Shown piece after piece: positions 25,974 through 34,678 of a stretch of DNA of 64,000 nt. The notes beneath the pieces were generated by a model, which was not told the DNA's origin, did not search any database, and saw only the letters and a program-made list of their open reading frames with translations. Source of the stretch: an uncultured Candidatus Cenarchaeum sp. (GTDB lineage Archaea > Thermoproteota > Nitrososphaeria > Nitrososphaerales > Nitrosopumilaceae). How positions within the stretch are numbered: position 1 is the stretch's first letter; every line of letters begins with the position of its first letter. Position numbers and translations under genes: made by a program. The stretch is from contig OY282369.1 in NCBI GenBank assembly GCA_958295735.1, positions 790,161 to 854,160 of the forward strand, read 5' to 3'.

Positions 25974-26548
25974 GATTTCCTTTCCCCCTCCGGCACGCCC
26001 TCGCGTCCGCGCTCGTACGATTTTAGCCGCCCGAGCTGCCTTAGAATGCCCTTGTCGATGGCACGGTCCAGGACCTCCCTGAATTCCGCAGCCGTCGGGA
26101 CCGGCACGCTTTCGGCCTTGCGGCGGGGCCGCACGTACATCTGCCCCCGCGTTATGCCTTTCGAGCCCTTCTTGCAGATGACCGGCACATCTGCAAACTC
26201 GGAAACGCTGATCACTACAAAGTGCTTTGCGCCGTAAGGAAACACGTCGACGTCCGCATCTATGTAAGGATCGGCGTACTCGTTAAGAAACTCGGTTACG
26301 GTGTCCTTGTCGTATGTGTTGGTGTCTTCCTCGGAAAGGCCGACGGGGGTGGGCTTTTTCGCATCGCCAACCTCCTTGACTCCGACCATGATGCGCCCGC
26401 CGTCTTCAAGGTTGGCCATGGCCAACGCCGCTTTTGTTATTTTTAACCGCAGGGCCTTCCATGGCAGGCACTCTTTGTATTCGAGCTTGCGAGATTCCGA
26501 GCCCATGTGAAACCCCAGAGACGTCAACGTTGCCGAGTCTGAAAACAT
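25970..26548 (-). CDS. AlbA_2 / Schlafen-type DNA-binding domain protein
   Basis: About 192 residues from 26548 (194 from the ATG at 26554). The AlbA_2 pattern is clear: ESRKLEYKECLPWK near residue 19, then AALAMANLEDGGRIMVGVKE, then a Pro/Asp-rich part leading to HFVVISVSEFADVPVICKKG and the strand RGQMYVRPRRKAESV. A helical C-terminus (EFREVLDRAIDKGILRQLGR) follows. AlbA_2 domains occur in Schlafen proteins and many prokaryotic regulators or defence proteins, and bind nucleic acids. No helicase or peptidase domain is attached. A TATA run (GCTTAAATTGG, about 26568-26578) lies 20-30 bases upstream, so 26548 or 26554 is a leaderless start. Confidence 0.82.
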   Translation of the reverse strand: MFSDSATLTSLGFHMGSESRKLEYKECLPWKALRLKITKAALAMANLEDGGRIMVGVKEVGDAKKPTPVGLSEEDTNTYDKDTVTEFLNEYADPYIDADVDVFPYGAKHFVVISVSEFADVPVICKKGSKGITRGQMYVRPRRKAESVPVPTAAEFREVLDRAIDKGILRQLGRLKSYERGREGVPEGERKS

Positions 26549-26842
26549 CGCCATGTTGCGGCCGTCGCCAATTTAAGCATTGCGGGCGCGGCGGGGCGCC
26601 GGCCCGCGCGCCCCCGTGCCGCGCGGGAAAGGCCGGGCCGGCGGGGCGCGGCCTCTGCCGCGCAGGCCGCGCTCCCCCCAACCGCGCCTCGTGCGGGGCG
26701 CGCCGGCCCCCGGCCGGGGCTGCCGGCGGGCGCGCGGAACGGCGTCGCGTGGGCCGCGGCCGTCCCCCGCGCCCCGGGGCGGGGCGCGCCCGGCCCGCGG
26801 GCGGGCCCTGCCGGTGCGCGCCCGGGGCGCCGGCCGGTGCCG

Positions 26843-26933
26843 GTATGAGGTCACGTACCCGTCAGTCACAGGCGTGAAAACGGCTTCGCTGATCCAGATT
26901 CACGCCTGGGTGGTGGGGGTGCTGGCCCCGTAC
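26843..26933 (+). mobile_element. MITE-B copy 1
   Basis: A 91-bp element starting GTATGAGGTCACGTACCCG and ending in GCCCCGTAC. Inside is a 10-bp perfect inverted repeat, CAGGCGTGAA / TTCACGCCTG, around CGGCTTCGCTGATCC. Related copies lie at 30804, 34030 (inverted), 36594 and 55185 (inverted). No coding capacity. It ends 8 bases before a MITE-A copy. Confidence 0.8.
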
Positions 26934-26941
26934 CGGGGCCG

Positions 26942-27033
26942 GTGTAGACTTACGTCCAAACCGGAGCCACGCCTAGCAACGGCAAGCCGCCTCATGATCT
27001 CACGCCCAGATCACGATGGACGTAAGTCTACAC
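26942..27033 (+). mobile_element. MITE-A copy 1, non-autonomous relative of the IS66-like element
   Basis: 92 bp with perfect 16-bp terminal inverted repeats GTGTAGACTTACGTCC (26942-26957) and GGACGTAAGTCTACAC (27018-27033). The same terminal sequence bounds the 2.4 kb IS66-like element at 28353-30794, so this is probably its non-autonomous partner. It sits immediately upstream of a truncated surface-protein gene. Confidence 0.88.
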
Positions 27034-27511
27034 GGAAGCCCGTTGCAAAGGCTTTTTGACGGCGCTATACGGCGCGCGGTCCGTCTCCGGCGTATCGGCG
27101 GAGTGGGTGCGGGCCCCGGAGCCGCTCCGCGGCGTGGACACGTGCGGCATAGCGCTGGAAAAGCAGTCGCTCGAGCTTCCCGGCCTGTCTCCGGGGCGGC
27201 TGAGCGGGGCGGCGCGGCAGACCATAACGAACACGGGCACGCTGCCGATGCCCCCCGTGTCCGTGGCCGCCGCGGACCTGGTGCTGTACGGGAGCGGCGG
27301 ATCCCCGTCGGGGGCTACCCTGCCGTTCTCGCTCACGGAGATGTCGGCGGGCCCCGGGGACTTCTCCCGGCTGGCGGCGGGCGCCGCGATACCGGGCGGG
27401 ACGCCGGCGGGCGGCAGCGTGGGCGTCGACTTCGGGGTGGACCTGACGGGCGTCCCCTCGCCGGATGCCGGCCGCATGGCGCAGTCAGTCACGTACAGCG
27501 TGGGCTGCTAG
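27034..27511 (+). pseudogene. C-terminal part of a secreted/surface-type protein, truncated at a MITE
   Basis: From about 27056 the frame encodes 151 residues resembling the end of an extracellular beta-rich protein: AARQTITNTGTLPMPPVSVA, ADLVLYGSGGSPSG and GTPAGGSVGVDFGVDLTGVP, ending QSVTYSVGC. No signal peptide, promoter or proper start precedes it. Instead the right end of MITE-A lies 23 bases upstream of the first TTG codon. Upstream of the MITEs there is no matching N-terminal part. It is most simply a gene whose front was lost when mobile elements inserted or recombined. Confidence 0.6.
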
Positions 27512-27569
27512 GGGCGCCGCGGGCATCCCGCGCCCCGCGGCGCCGCCGCCGGCGCGGGGGAGGCGCGCG

Positions 27570-27860
27570 GGGGGATCGCGGCGGCCGGCCGCGCCCGGGG
27601 GAGGCTGCCGTAGCGCGGCATTGATCCGGCGAGCGGCCGCCGCCCGCGGGCGGGCGGCGAGCAGGGGAGGCCCTTCGGGAGCGGGGAGGCGGAGATCGCG
27701 CGCCGCGGGGGCCCGCCGGAATTAGCCGCGCCCCGCAGCGGGCGGGGGGCCCGCCGCCCGCCGGGCGCCGCCGATTCGGGGGCCCCGCCCGGGGCATTCC
27801 CGGGCGGGAAGGCCGCGGGAGCGGGCGGGAAAAACGCCCGCGGGCGGCTTGCCCCGCACG
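27570..27860 (+). repeat. GC-rich relic homologous to 45280-45566
   Basis: Shared blocks in the same order include GATCCGGCGAGCGGCCGC (GATCCGGCAAGCGGCCGC at 45330), GGGGAGGCCCTTCGGG, GCCGGAATT and GCAGCGGGCGG. GGGCATTC followed by GGGAAGGCCGCGGG also matches. Neither copy has a clean reading frame. The parent element is unknown. Confidence 0.5.
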
Positions 27861-27888
27861 GGCGCCGGCGCGGGGCCCCGCGCCCGCC

Positions 27889-27955
27889 GGCCGGGCGCGA
27901 AAGCGCCCTCGCCGATCGGATTCGCGCCAGCAGGGCGGGGCCGCCGGCCCCGCAT
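27889..27955 (+). repeat. Decayed relic of MITE-B
   Basis: GGGCGCGAAAGCGCCCTCGC followed by CGATCGGATTCGCGCC aligns with the central palindrome of MITE-B (CAGGCGTGAAAACGACTTCG / TGATCCAGATTCACGCC). Nearly all differences raise G/C. Confidence 0.5.
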
Positions 27956-28029
27956 TCGCGCCAGACGGGAACGGGATGCCGGATCGGCGAACTTGATTCC
28001 GCCGCAGCGATCGGGCGGGGACGGGGCGG

Positions 28030-28305
28030 CTAATCGTCCTCATCCAGCATTAATTCCCAGCCCATGGAATATTCGCGGTGCTCCTCGCTGAAATAGTCCC
28101 AGAACAGCATTCCGTCCTCCCGTGCAATCCTCCCGTACTCCCTGGCCATCTCCTTGCACCCTTGGGCCGCCATCTTGCGCGCCCGGGGCGTCCTTGCGTC
28201 CTCCAAGGCCGTCCTTGCGTCCTTCCAAGCCGTCCTTGCGTACTCCAAGGCCATCTCACCGGCGTACGGCGACCTGGGCATGGACGATTTTGTCGCCTGC
28301 GCCAT
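28030..28305 (-). CDS. Small helical repeat protein of unknown function (91 aa)
   Basis: 91 residues. The middle is a run of short repeats of the type ARTAWKDARTALEDARTPRA (about residues 24-43), which would form an amphipathic helix. The C-terminus is acidic and aromatic (LFWDYFSEEHREYSMGWELM). The ATG at 28305 lies about 25 bases from a strong TATA run (AAAAATTAAATACG on the minus strand), the best evidence that this is expressed. There is no membrane segment. It is immediately next to the IS66-like element, whose left end lies beyond the promoter. Confidence 0.65.
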   Translation of the reverse strand: MAQATKSSMPRSPYAGEMALEYARTAWKDARTALEDARTPRARKMAAQGCKEMAREYGRIAREDGMLFWDYFSEEHREYSMGWELMLDEDD

Positions 28306-28352
28306 GCGCGGTGTAGATCTTGCGCGTATTTAATTTTTGGTATTTGGGCAGT

Positions 28353-30794
28353 GTGTAGACTTACGTCCATTGCCCGGCCGCGCCCAAACGCGGCCCCGAG
28401 CCGGCGCGGCGGGCCCTTCGCTTCGCGGGCCGCGCGCCTGCCGGCCGTCCGGCCGGCTCCGGCCGCATCCGGCAGGCGGGGCGCCCCCGCCGCGGCGCAT
28501 CATTCGGCGCGATCCGGCGACATGGCGAACCCTGCCCGGGGCCGTGCCGGCATCCGGGCAGGTTGTACCGCTTGCGCCGCCTCAGCACGGATGCGGGGCG
28601 GCACGGCGCAAGCCGTCGTCGTCGGGCGGGCGGCTGCCGCCACCCTTGCCGGGGGGCGGCGGCCCGGTGGCCGGCGGATCGAAGATGTTCCAGTTCGGGT
28701 CGGCGGCGGCGGCCTCCAGCATGCGCGCCGGCCAGATTCCGCGGCGCTTCCCCGTCTGGAACACGGAGCACATGACGGCGAAGCTGCGTGTGCCGGACGC
28801 GCTCCTCGGCCGGCGGCGAGACCTCATTTCCTTGGCCGGCCCCTCGTGTATGGCCTGCTCCGTCCCGTCGTTCCGGCACGGCATGCCGGGATGCCTCAGG
28901 GACGCGAGCATGTTCGGCCGCGCGTTGGAGGGGGACGTGCGCATCTTGTGCCCCTCGCCGTACTCGCCCGCCATGTCGAGCACCTGTCTCTCCAGCTCCT
29001 TGATCGTGGCCTCGTCCGCGGCGTCCGTGGATTCGACCGTCCCGTACGCGCCCCGCAGCCGATCGTGCGGCCGCTTCTCCTTCTCCTCGTCCCCGTCCTC
29101 GGAGCGGACCGCGCCGCTCTCGGAATGCCGCAGGACGTGGACGAGGCAGGCCAGCCTCTCCTTGATGCCGTCGTACCCCGAGTACTAGTCGGTCGCCGCC
29201 GGCTTGTCCTCCAGCCCCGGGAAACGGGCGTCCAGCACGGCCGCGCCCCTGCTGGCAACGCATGCCATGCACGCCGCATCCCCCCGGCAGGCCAGCCAGA
29301 CGCACCCCCGGGCCCCGGCGATCCTGGCGGGGGTCTCGTCGAACTGCACGAACGTCGCGCAGGCCACCATCTATTCCAGGATGCGCCCGTACGCCGCCCC
29401 CAGGATGCGGGCGATGGCCCCGCGGGCCTTCACCGCGGACGACGAGATCTTCAGGCCGCGCGGCCGCTCCATGAGGTCGGCGATGTCCGCGTCCGTCAGG
29501 GCCTTCGCGACGTGCGCGGCCACGATCCCGAGCAGCGCCAGCCCCGGCCGCGTGCCCGGAATCGCCTCCGACTTTGCCTCGCTGATCTTGCGGCATTTCG
29601 TGCAGTTTGCCCGCTCGGCCCGGATGCCGACGGGCGCGATCTTGCCGTCGCTTCCCAGAATCAGGGCGATCCTGTAGGCCGGCCGCGCCGGCTCGAGGTG
29701 CTCGCCGGACCCGCAGCACTCGCACGCGTGTATCTCGGCGACGGTCCTCCTTTCCGGCTTGTGCCGGTGCGACGCCCCCTCGTGCCCCGCCGGCGCGCCG
29801 ATCTTTCCCGGCTTGCGGTCGCTGCCGTGCGCGCCGTTCTCCCTGCGGAACTTGGCCCGATCGGCGTTGTACGCCCTGGCATCGGCCCTGTCGTGGTGGT
29901 CGCACAGGGCGAGCCGCCTCCTGGCATCCGTCAGTTCCGCGGCCATCGCGCCCGCGTCCTTCTCCCCGCCCCCGGCGGGCTCCCGCCCCGGCTTGGCCGC
30001 ATCGCGCCCGCCGCCGCCGCATTTCCCGCCGCGCGGCCCCGCGCCGCATTTCCCGCCGCGCGGCCCCGCGCCGCATTTCCCGCCGCGCGGCCCCGCGCCG
30101 CATTTCCCGCCGCGCGGCCCCGCGCCGCATTTCCCGCCGCGCGGCCCCGCGCCGCATTTCCCGCCGCGCGGCCCCGCCCCGGAGCGATCGATCACGCCCC
30201 GCAGCCCGGCAATCTCGGCCTCGTCCTCGCCCCGCAGCCCGGCAATCTCGGCCTCGTCCCCGCAGCAGCCGGCGTGCTGCGCCGCCGCGACGTTCAGGCG
30301 ATCGATCACGCCCCGCAGCCCGGCAATCTCGGCCTCGTCCCCGCAGCAGCCGGCGTGCTGCGCCGCCGCGACGTTCAGGCGATCGATCACGCCCCGCAGC
30401 CCGGCAATCTCCAGCCCCATGTCCCCCGTGTCTTTCGCGCATTTTGCCTTCAGGGCATCCGAAAGCCGGGTCGCCGCCGCCAGCTCCCTCCGCAACAGCA
30501 CCGTTTCCGAGTCGGGCACGGATGGGGTCACGGGCCGGTGATCCTCAAGCGTGTCTAAAACATATCTGCAATATGGTGAAGCAGTGTTGACCCGCGGCGC
30601 GCTCGGCGGGCCTCCGGCGGGGCGGAGCCCCGCCCTGGCGGCCGTCCGCGCCTGCCCGGCCGCGCCTGCCCGGCCGCCGGCCCCCCGATGCGGGAACGGC
30701 CTGCCCTGGCGCCCGCCCGCGCCTGCCGGCGCGCTGCTCGCCTGCGTGGCGGCCCCCCGTCAGGCGCGGCTAGGCAGTGGACGTAAGCCTACAC
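28353..30794 (-). mobile_element. IS66-like insertion element, 2.44 kb
   Basis: Bounded by GTGTAGACTTACGTCC (28353-28368) and GGACGTAAGCCTACAC (30779-30794), a 16-bp terminal inverted repeat with one mismatch, identical in type to MITE-A. It encloses an IS66-type transposase pseudogene on the minus strand. No clear target duplication is visible in the 8 flanking bases (TGGGCAGT left, CAGGGGCC right). Confidence 0.8.
28582..30531 (-). pseudogene. IS66-family transposase with two in-frame TAG codons and expanded repeats
   Basis: One continuous frame of about 650 codons. The N-terminal leucine-rich coil contains two near-identical 27-residue repeats (81-bp DNA repeat, 30298 and 30379). It then carries six copies of GAGPRGGKC (27-bp repeat, about 30018-30179), an expansion not expected in the family. 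Then come ALCDHHDRADARAYNADRAK, the zinc-finger segment HACECCGSGEHLEPA, TKCRKISE, VQFDETPARIAGARG (Asp), TD-stop-YSGYDGIKERL (the second Asp region) and GTEQAIHEGPAKE (Glu). TAG codons at 29371-29373 and 29185-29187 interrupt it. Otherwise the catalytic blocks are complete. Confidence 0.82.
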
Positions 30795-30803
30795 CAGGGG
30801 CCG

Positions 30804-30895
30804 GTATGAGGTCACGTACCCGCCAGCCACAGGCGTGAAAACGACTTCGCTGATCCAGATTCACGCCTGTGGAGCGGGGGTTGCTGGCCTCGTAC
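30804..30895 (+). mobile_element. MITE-B copy 2
   Basis: GTATGAGGTCACGTACCCGC to GCCTCGTAC, 92 bp, with the central CAGGCGTGAA/TTCACGCCTG palindrome. It starts 9 bases after the right end of the IS66-like element. It ends 41 bases before gdhA and just upstream of the gdhA TATA box. Confidence 0.82.
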
Positions 30896-30935
30896 CGGGG
30901 CCGCCGCGATCAACTTATATGCGCCGGCGCGCTGG

Positions 30936-32219
30936 ATGCGGCGCTTGGCCGGAAGCGACCCCTTTGCGAACGCGACGAAGCAGGTGAACGACGCGTGCGA
31001 CATAATGGGGATCGACGACGCCGGCATGCGCGACTACCTCGCCACGCCCAACAGGCTCGTCCGCGTGAAGATACCGGTGAAGATGGACGACGGCGGGATA
31101 CGCGTCTTCACGGGGTTCAGGTGCCAGCACAACAACGACCGCGGCCCGTACAAGGGCGGCATACGGTACTTCGACCCGGAGGGCGGCGAGGCGTACATGG
31201 AGCGGGAGGTCATGGCGCTCTCGTCGTGGATGACCTGGAAGTGCGCCGTCGTCGACATACCGATGGGCGGCGGCAAGGGCGGCATCTACGTCAACCCGAA
31301 GAAGGAAAAGCTGAGCGAGGGCGAGGTGGAGAGGATCACGCGCCGGTTCGCCTTCGCCATAAGCGAGGTCATCGGGCCGGAAAAGGACGTGCCCGCCCCG
31401 GACGTGTACACGACGGGCAGGGAGATGGAGCAGATAATGGACGTGTACGGGAAGATGAACGGGAACAGGCAGATACCAGGGGTGATAACCGGCAAGCCGC
31501 TCGTGGCCGGGGGCTCGCAGGCCAGGAACGTGGCCACGGGGCTCGGGACGGTGTACTGCGTGAGGGAGGCGGCCAGGACCATGAAGGTGAAGCTCAGGGG
31601 CGCGAAGGTGGTGCTGCAGGGCTTCGGCAACGCGTCCATATTCGCCGGCGAGTACCTGGAAGAGGAGGGCGCCAGGATAGTGGGGGCCAGCGATTCCAAG
31701 GGGTCCGTCCTCGTGCCCAGGGGCTTCAAGGTGGACAGGATGATAGCGCACAAGCAGAAGACGGGCTCGGTGGTCGGGTACCCCGGCAGCAGGAAGGTCT
31801 CGGCGGAGGAGCTGCTGACAGAAAAGTGCGACGTGCTGATACCGGGCGCGCTGGAGAACCAGATAACCGCCGGCGTGGCGGAAAAGCTGAGGTGCAGGAT
31901 AATAGCCGAGGCGGCCAACGGCCCCACCCTGCCCGAGGCCGACCCCATAATACACGGGAAGAAGATACTGGTCGTCCCGGACATACTGGCCAACTCGGGC
32001 GGCGTCTGCGTCTCGTACCTGGAGTGGGTCCAGAACAACATCGGGTACTACTGGACGTTCAAGGAGGTCGCGGAAAAGATGGAGGCGAAGATAACGAAGG
32101 GCTTCCACGACACGCTGGCCATATCGAAAAAGCACAAGGTGGACATGAGGAGGGCCGCCATGGTCCTGGCGGTCGGCAGGGTCGTCGACGCCTTCAAGCA
32201 CAAGGGCATCTGGCCCTAG
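30936..32219 (+). CDS. gdhA: Glutamate dehydrogenase
   Basis: 427 residues, hexameric-type GDH. It interconverts 2-oxoglutarate plus ammonium and glutamate with NAD(P)H, the main ammonium assimilation or catabolic link. The substrate-binding segment FRCQHNNDRGPYKGGIRYF has the catalytic-site Lys. Then come MTWKCAVVDIPMGGGKGG, the dinucleotide-binding VVLQGFGNASIFAGEYL (residues 224-240), and IIAEAANGPTLPEAD near 325. The C-terminus AFKHKGIWP is typical. The TATA run (CAACTTATATGC, about 30911-30922) precedes the ATG by about 20 bases. A MITE-B copy lies directly upstream of it. Confidence 0.97.
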   Translation: MRRLAGSDPFANATKQVNDACDIMGIDDAGMRDYLATPNRLVRVKIPVKMDDGGIRVFTGFRCQHNNDRGPYKGGIRYFDPEGGEAYMEREVMALSSWMTWKCAVVDIPMGGGKGGIYVNPKKEKLSEGEVERITRRFAFAISEVIGPEKDVPAPDVYTTGREMEQIMDVYGKMNGNRQIPGVITGKPLVAGGSQARNVATGLGTVYCVREAARTMKVKLRGAKVVLQGFGNASIFAGEYLEEEGARIVGASDSKGSVLVPRGFKVDRMIAHKQKTGSVVGYPGSRKVSAEELLTEKCDVLIPGALENQITAGVAEKLRCRIIAEAANGPTLPEADPIIHGKKILVVPDILANSGGVCVSYLEWVQNNIGYYWTFKEVAEKMEAKITKGFHDTLAISKKHKVDMRRAAMVLAVGRVVDAFKHKGIWP

Positions 32220-32223
32220 CGGC

Positions 32224-32919
32224 ATGGCCCCGCGCCGCGCGGCGCTCGTGATGCAGAACTCGCCGGCCGAGGGGCTGGGCCTGCTGGGCGGCCTCCTGGA
32301 ACGCGGCGGGTACCGCGTACATGCGGAGCGCGCCTGGGAGGGAACGGGCGCGGAATGGCGCGGGGAGCCGGCCGACCTCCTCGTCGTGCTGGGGGGGCCC
32401 CAGGGCGCCGGCGACCCGCTGCCGTACCTGCGGCGCGAGGAGGGGGCAATACGCGCGCACGCCGCGGCGGGGAGGCCCGTCCTCGGCATATGCCTCGGGG
32501 CGCAGCTCGCGGCGGCCGCGCTCGGCGGCCGCGTCCGGAGGGGGGGCGCCGCGGAGGCGGGCACGCGCCGCGACCTGCGGCCGACCGAAGAGGGCCGCCG
32601 CGGGCTGCTCGCCGGGATGGGCGACCCGTTCGCGGCGTTCCAGATGCACGGGGACGCCTTCGATCTCCCGGCGGGGGCCGCGCAGCTGGCCGGATCCGCC
32701 GTGTGCCCGAACCAGGCCTTTTCCATGGGGAGCGTGGTGGGCCTGCAGTTCCACCTGGAGGCCGACGCGGGGATGATCCGCTCCTGGCTCGGCGCGGCCG
32801 GGCTGGGGGGCGCGGGGGAGGCCGCGGCCGACGCGGCCGAGATCGGCGGGAACATGCGGGCGTTCTGGCGCAACTTCGCCGGCCCCGCCGGCCCCGGGGC
32901 CCGCAGTGACACTTCATAA
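32224..32919 (+). CDS. Class I glutamine amidotransferase (GMP-synthase-like)
   Basis: 231 residues, stand-alone triad amidotransferase. The nucleophile elbow is VLGICLGAQLAAAALGG (Cys near residue 90). The oxyanion part LLVVLGGPQGAGD lies earlier, and the His-Glu of the triad appear in GLQFHLEAD. It hydrolyses glutamine to supply ammonia to an unknown acceptor, or acts as a gamma-glutamyl hydrolase of the PuuD or GuaA type. No synthetase domain is attached. It follows gdhA by four bases and is likely co-transcribed, which suggests a link to glutamine or glutamate metabolism, though that is inference. Confidence 0.88.
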   Translation: MAPRRAALVMQNSPAEGLGLLGGLLERGGYRVHAERAWEGTGAEWRGEPADLLVVLGGPQGAGDPLPYLRREEGAIRAHAAAGRPVLGICLGAQLAAAALGGRVRRGGAAEAGTRRDLRPTEEGRRGLLAGMGDPFAAFQMHGDAFDLPAGAAQLAGSAVCPNQAFSMGSVVGLQFHLEADAGMIRSWLGAAGLGGAGEAAADAAEIGGNMRAFWRNFAGPAGPGARSDTS

Positions 32920-32942
32920 GGCAGTGCCGCGCGCCGTGCCGC

Positions 32943-34019
32943 ATGTACGCGGGGCGACTCGGGCTGCCGGCGGCCGCCGCGCTGGCCGCGCTGGCCGCGC
33001 TGGCCCCGGCATCCCAGGCCCAGATAGCGGACACCGATCCCTCCCTCGGCGTCAGGCTCGGCAGCCAGGCCCCGCACCACTACAAGGCCGAGGACGGCCG
33101 CACCGTGGTGGTGGGCCAGGCGCACAGCAGCCTGGACTTCCCCGTCTCGGGGGTCAAGATCTGGGCCGGGTTCTACGGGGAGGCCGGCGGCGAGCCGCTG
33201 GAGACGGCCGTCGGCACCACCCTGCTGGAGGTGGTGCCCCCGGGCGGGTCCGTCCCGTACGCGATACGCTCCCCGACGGCCAACGCCGCCATAAGCGGCG
33301 TGACCCTCAACGTGCTGGGGTTCAACTACGCGGACGAGAAGCCCGCCGTGCTGCGCCTCGAGGCCTCGAGCCCGCCCTCCGTCGCCGAGGCGCTCACGTT
33401 CTCGGGGACGGTCGGGGCCGAGCCGCCGGCGGCCGCGGGCAACGTGACGCTGCACATGCTGATGTACGACGCGTTCGACCCGCCCAGGATAATATGGGCA
33501 TCCCCGCCGCTGGAGGTGGCCGCGCCGCCCGGCGGCGGGCCGGCCCCGTTCTCGTTCCGCGTGGAGCGCCTGCCGCGGGCCGACGGGTTCTACGTCGTGG
33601 CCGAGTCGGGCGCGTACGTGTCCGAGGCGCTGGACGTGGAGGCCGCGCCCGCGGGGCTCGCGAGCAGGAGGGTCGCCATAGACGACGTCCGGCTGCGCGA
33701 TGCCGAGGGGAACGCGGCCGCCGGCGCCACGAGCGGGGAGCCGGTCGAGATAGGCGCGACCGCGTGGCTGCAGGGGGACGTCCCGGAGGGCGGGCAGGAC
33801 TACGTGTACTACGCGCAGGTGAAGAGGGCCGGCGAGGGCGCGGTGGTCGAGCACATAGCGCGGTACGAGGGATCCTTTTCCGGGCCGGCGGCGCAGGAGC
33901 CGTCCGCGCGGTGGACGCCCGCGGAGGCGGGGCTGTACTTCGTGGAGACGTTCGTGTGGGATCCCGACGGGGTGCCGCTGGCATCCAAGGGCCCCATAGT
34001 GCTCGTGCTGGTGGGCTGA
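32943..34019 (+). CDS. Secreted protein with Ig-like/beta domains (unknown function)
   Basis: 358 residues. The signal peptide is clear: MYAGRLGLPAAAALAALAAL followed by APASQAQ, cleavage near residue 27. The mature part is beta-rich: VVVGQAHSSLDFPVSGVKIW, NVLGFNYADEKPAVLRLEA and YFVETFVWDPDGVPLASKGP, which resembles thaumarchaeal surface or exported proteins with Ig-like folds. There is no cysteine-rich motif and no C-terminal anchor, so it is probably released or bound to the S-layer. A weak AT run (ACACTTCATAAGG, about 32908) may be its promoter. Confidence 0.8.
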   Translation: MYAGRLGLPAAAALAALAALAPASQAQIADTDPSLGVRLGSQAPHHYKAEDGRTVVVGQAHSSLDFPVSGVKIWAGFYGEAGGEPLETAVGTTLLEVVPPGGSVPYAIRSPTANAAISGVTLNVLGFNYADEKPAVLRLEASSPPSVAEALTFSGTVGAEPPAAAGNVTLHMLMYDAFDPPRIIWASPPLEVAAPPGGGPAPFSFRVERLPRADGFYVVAESGAYVSEALDVEAAPAGLASRRVAIDDVRLRDAEGNAAAGATSGEPVEIGATAWLQGDVPEGGQDYVYYAQVKRAGEGAVVEHIARYEGSFSGPAAQEPSARWTPAEAGLYFVETFVWDPDGVPLASKGPIVLVLVG

Positions 34020-34029
34020 GCCCGGGGGA

Positions 34030-34125
34030 GCATGAGGTCAGCGCCCCCCCCCCACTCCCCAGGCGTGAATCTGGATCAGCGAAGTCGTTTTCACGCCCGT
34101 GGCTGACGGGTACGTGACCTCATAC
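34030..34125 (-). mobile_element. MITE-B copy 3 (inverted)
   Basis: Left end GCATGAGGTCA, right end TGACCTCATAC, with the internal AGGCGTGAATCTGGATCAGC and TTTTCACGCC reversed relative to the other copies. It follows the secreted-protein stop by 10 bases and may contribute termination. coaD starts 47 bases later. Confidence 0.82.
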
Positions 34126-34172
34126 CCGGGGGAGCCGGCTAGACTTATTTCCCTCCGGGCGGGCCGCGGCGC

Positions 34173-34643
34173 GTGGGCAGGAGGTTCGGCCTGGCGGCCA
34201 CGGGGGGGACGTTCGACGTGGTGCACGAGGGCCACGCGGCGCTGCTGGCCGAGTCGTTCGCCGTGGCGGACAGGGTGGTGGTAGGGCTCGCGGGGGACGG
34301 GTTCGCCGCGCGCAGGGGCAAGAGCCCCGCGAACGGCTATGCGGCCAGGCGCGCGGCCCTGGACGCCCTCATGCGCGGGAGGTTCGGGGCGGCGAGGTAC
34401 GACATACGCGAGCTGGACGGCGAGTTCGGGCCGGCCGCCCTGGAGGGGAATGTGGAGGCGCTGGTGGCCAGCGAGGAGACGGCCGGCAGGGGCGCGGAAC
34501 TGAACAGGCTGCGCCGCGCCAGGGGCCTGCCCCCCGTCGAGGTCGTGGTGGTCCCGATGGTGCTGGCCCACGACGGGCGCAGGATCTCCAGCACCCGCGT
34601 CAGGAATGGCGAGATAGACGCGCGGGGAGGCCAGCTTTGCTAG
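34173..34643 (+). CDS. coaD: Phosphopantetheine adenylyltransferase (archaeal CoaD)
   Basis: 156 residues. It transfers AMP from ATP to 4'-phosphopantetheine, the penultimate step of coenzyme A synthesis. The nucleotidyltransferase signature GGTFDVVHEGHAALL (residues 11-25) contains the HxGH motif, and ISSTRVRNGEID is the C-terminal ISSTxxR motif. Middle residues VVVGLAGDGFAARRGK fit the archaeal/eukaryotic type. The start is GTG at 34173, with a TATA-like run (CTAGACTTATTTCC) about 30 bases upstream. Confidence 0.93.
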   Translation: MGRRFGLAATGGTFDVVHEGHAALLAESFAVADRVVVGLAGDGFAARRGKSPANGYAARRAALDALMRGRFGAARYDIRELDGEFGPAALEGNVEALVASEETAGRGAELNRLRRARGLPPVEVVVVPMVLAHDGRRISSTRVRNGEIDARGGQLC

Positions 34644-34678
34644 ACAAAAAGCCGCCCGAAAGCTGACCCCGCCGCACT

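Noticed and set aside
13516-29373. TAG as a recoded sense codon, because all four premature stops in the IS transposases are TAG
   Set aside because: Many intact genes here end with TAG (radA, ksgA, hemK, psmA, pheS), and the IS copy A counterpart has ordinary Glu and Lys codons at these places. Independent mutations are simpler.
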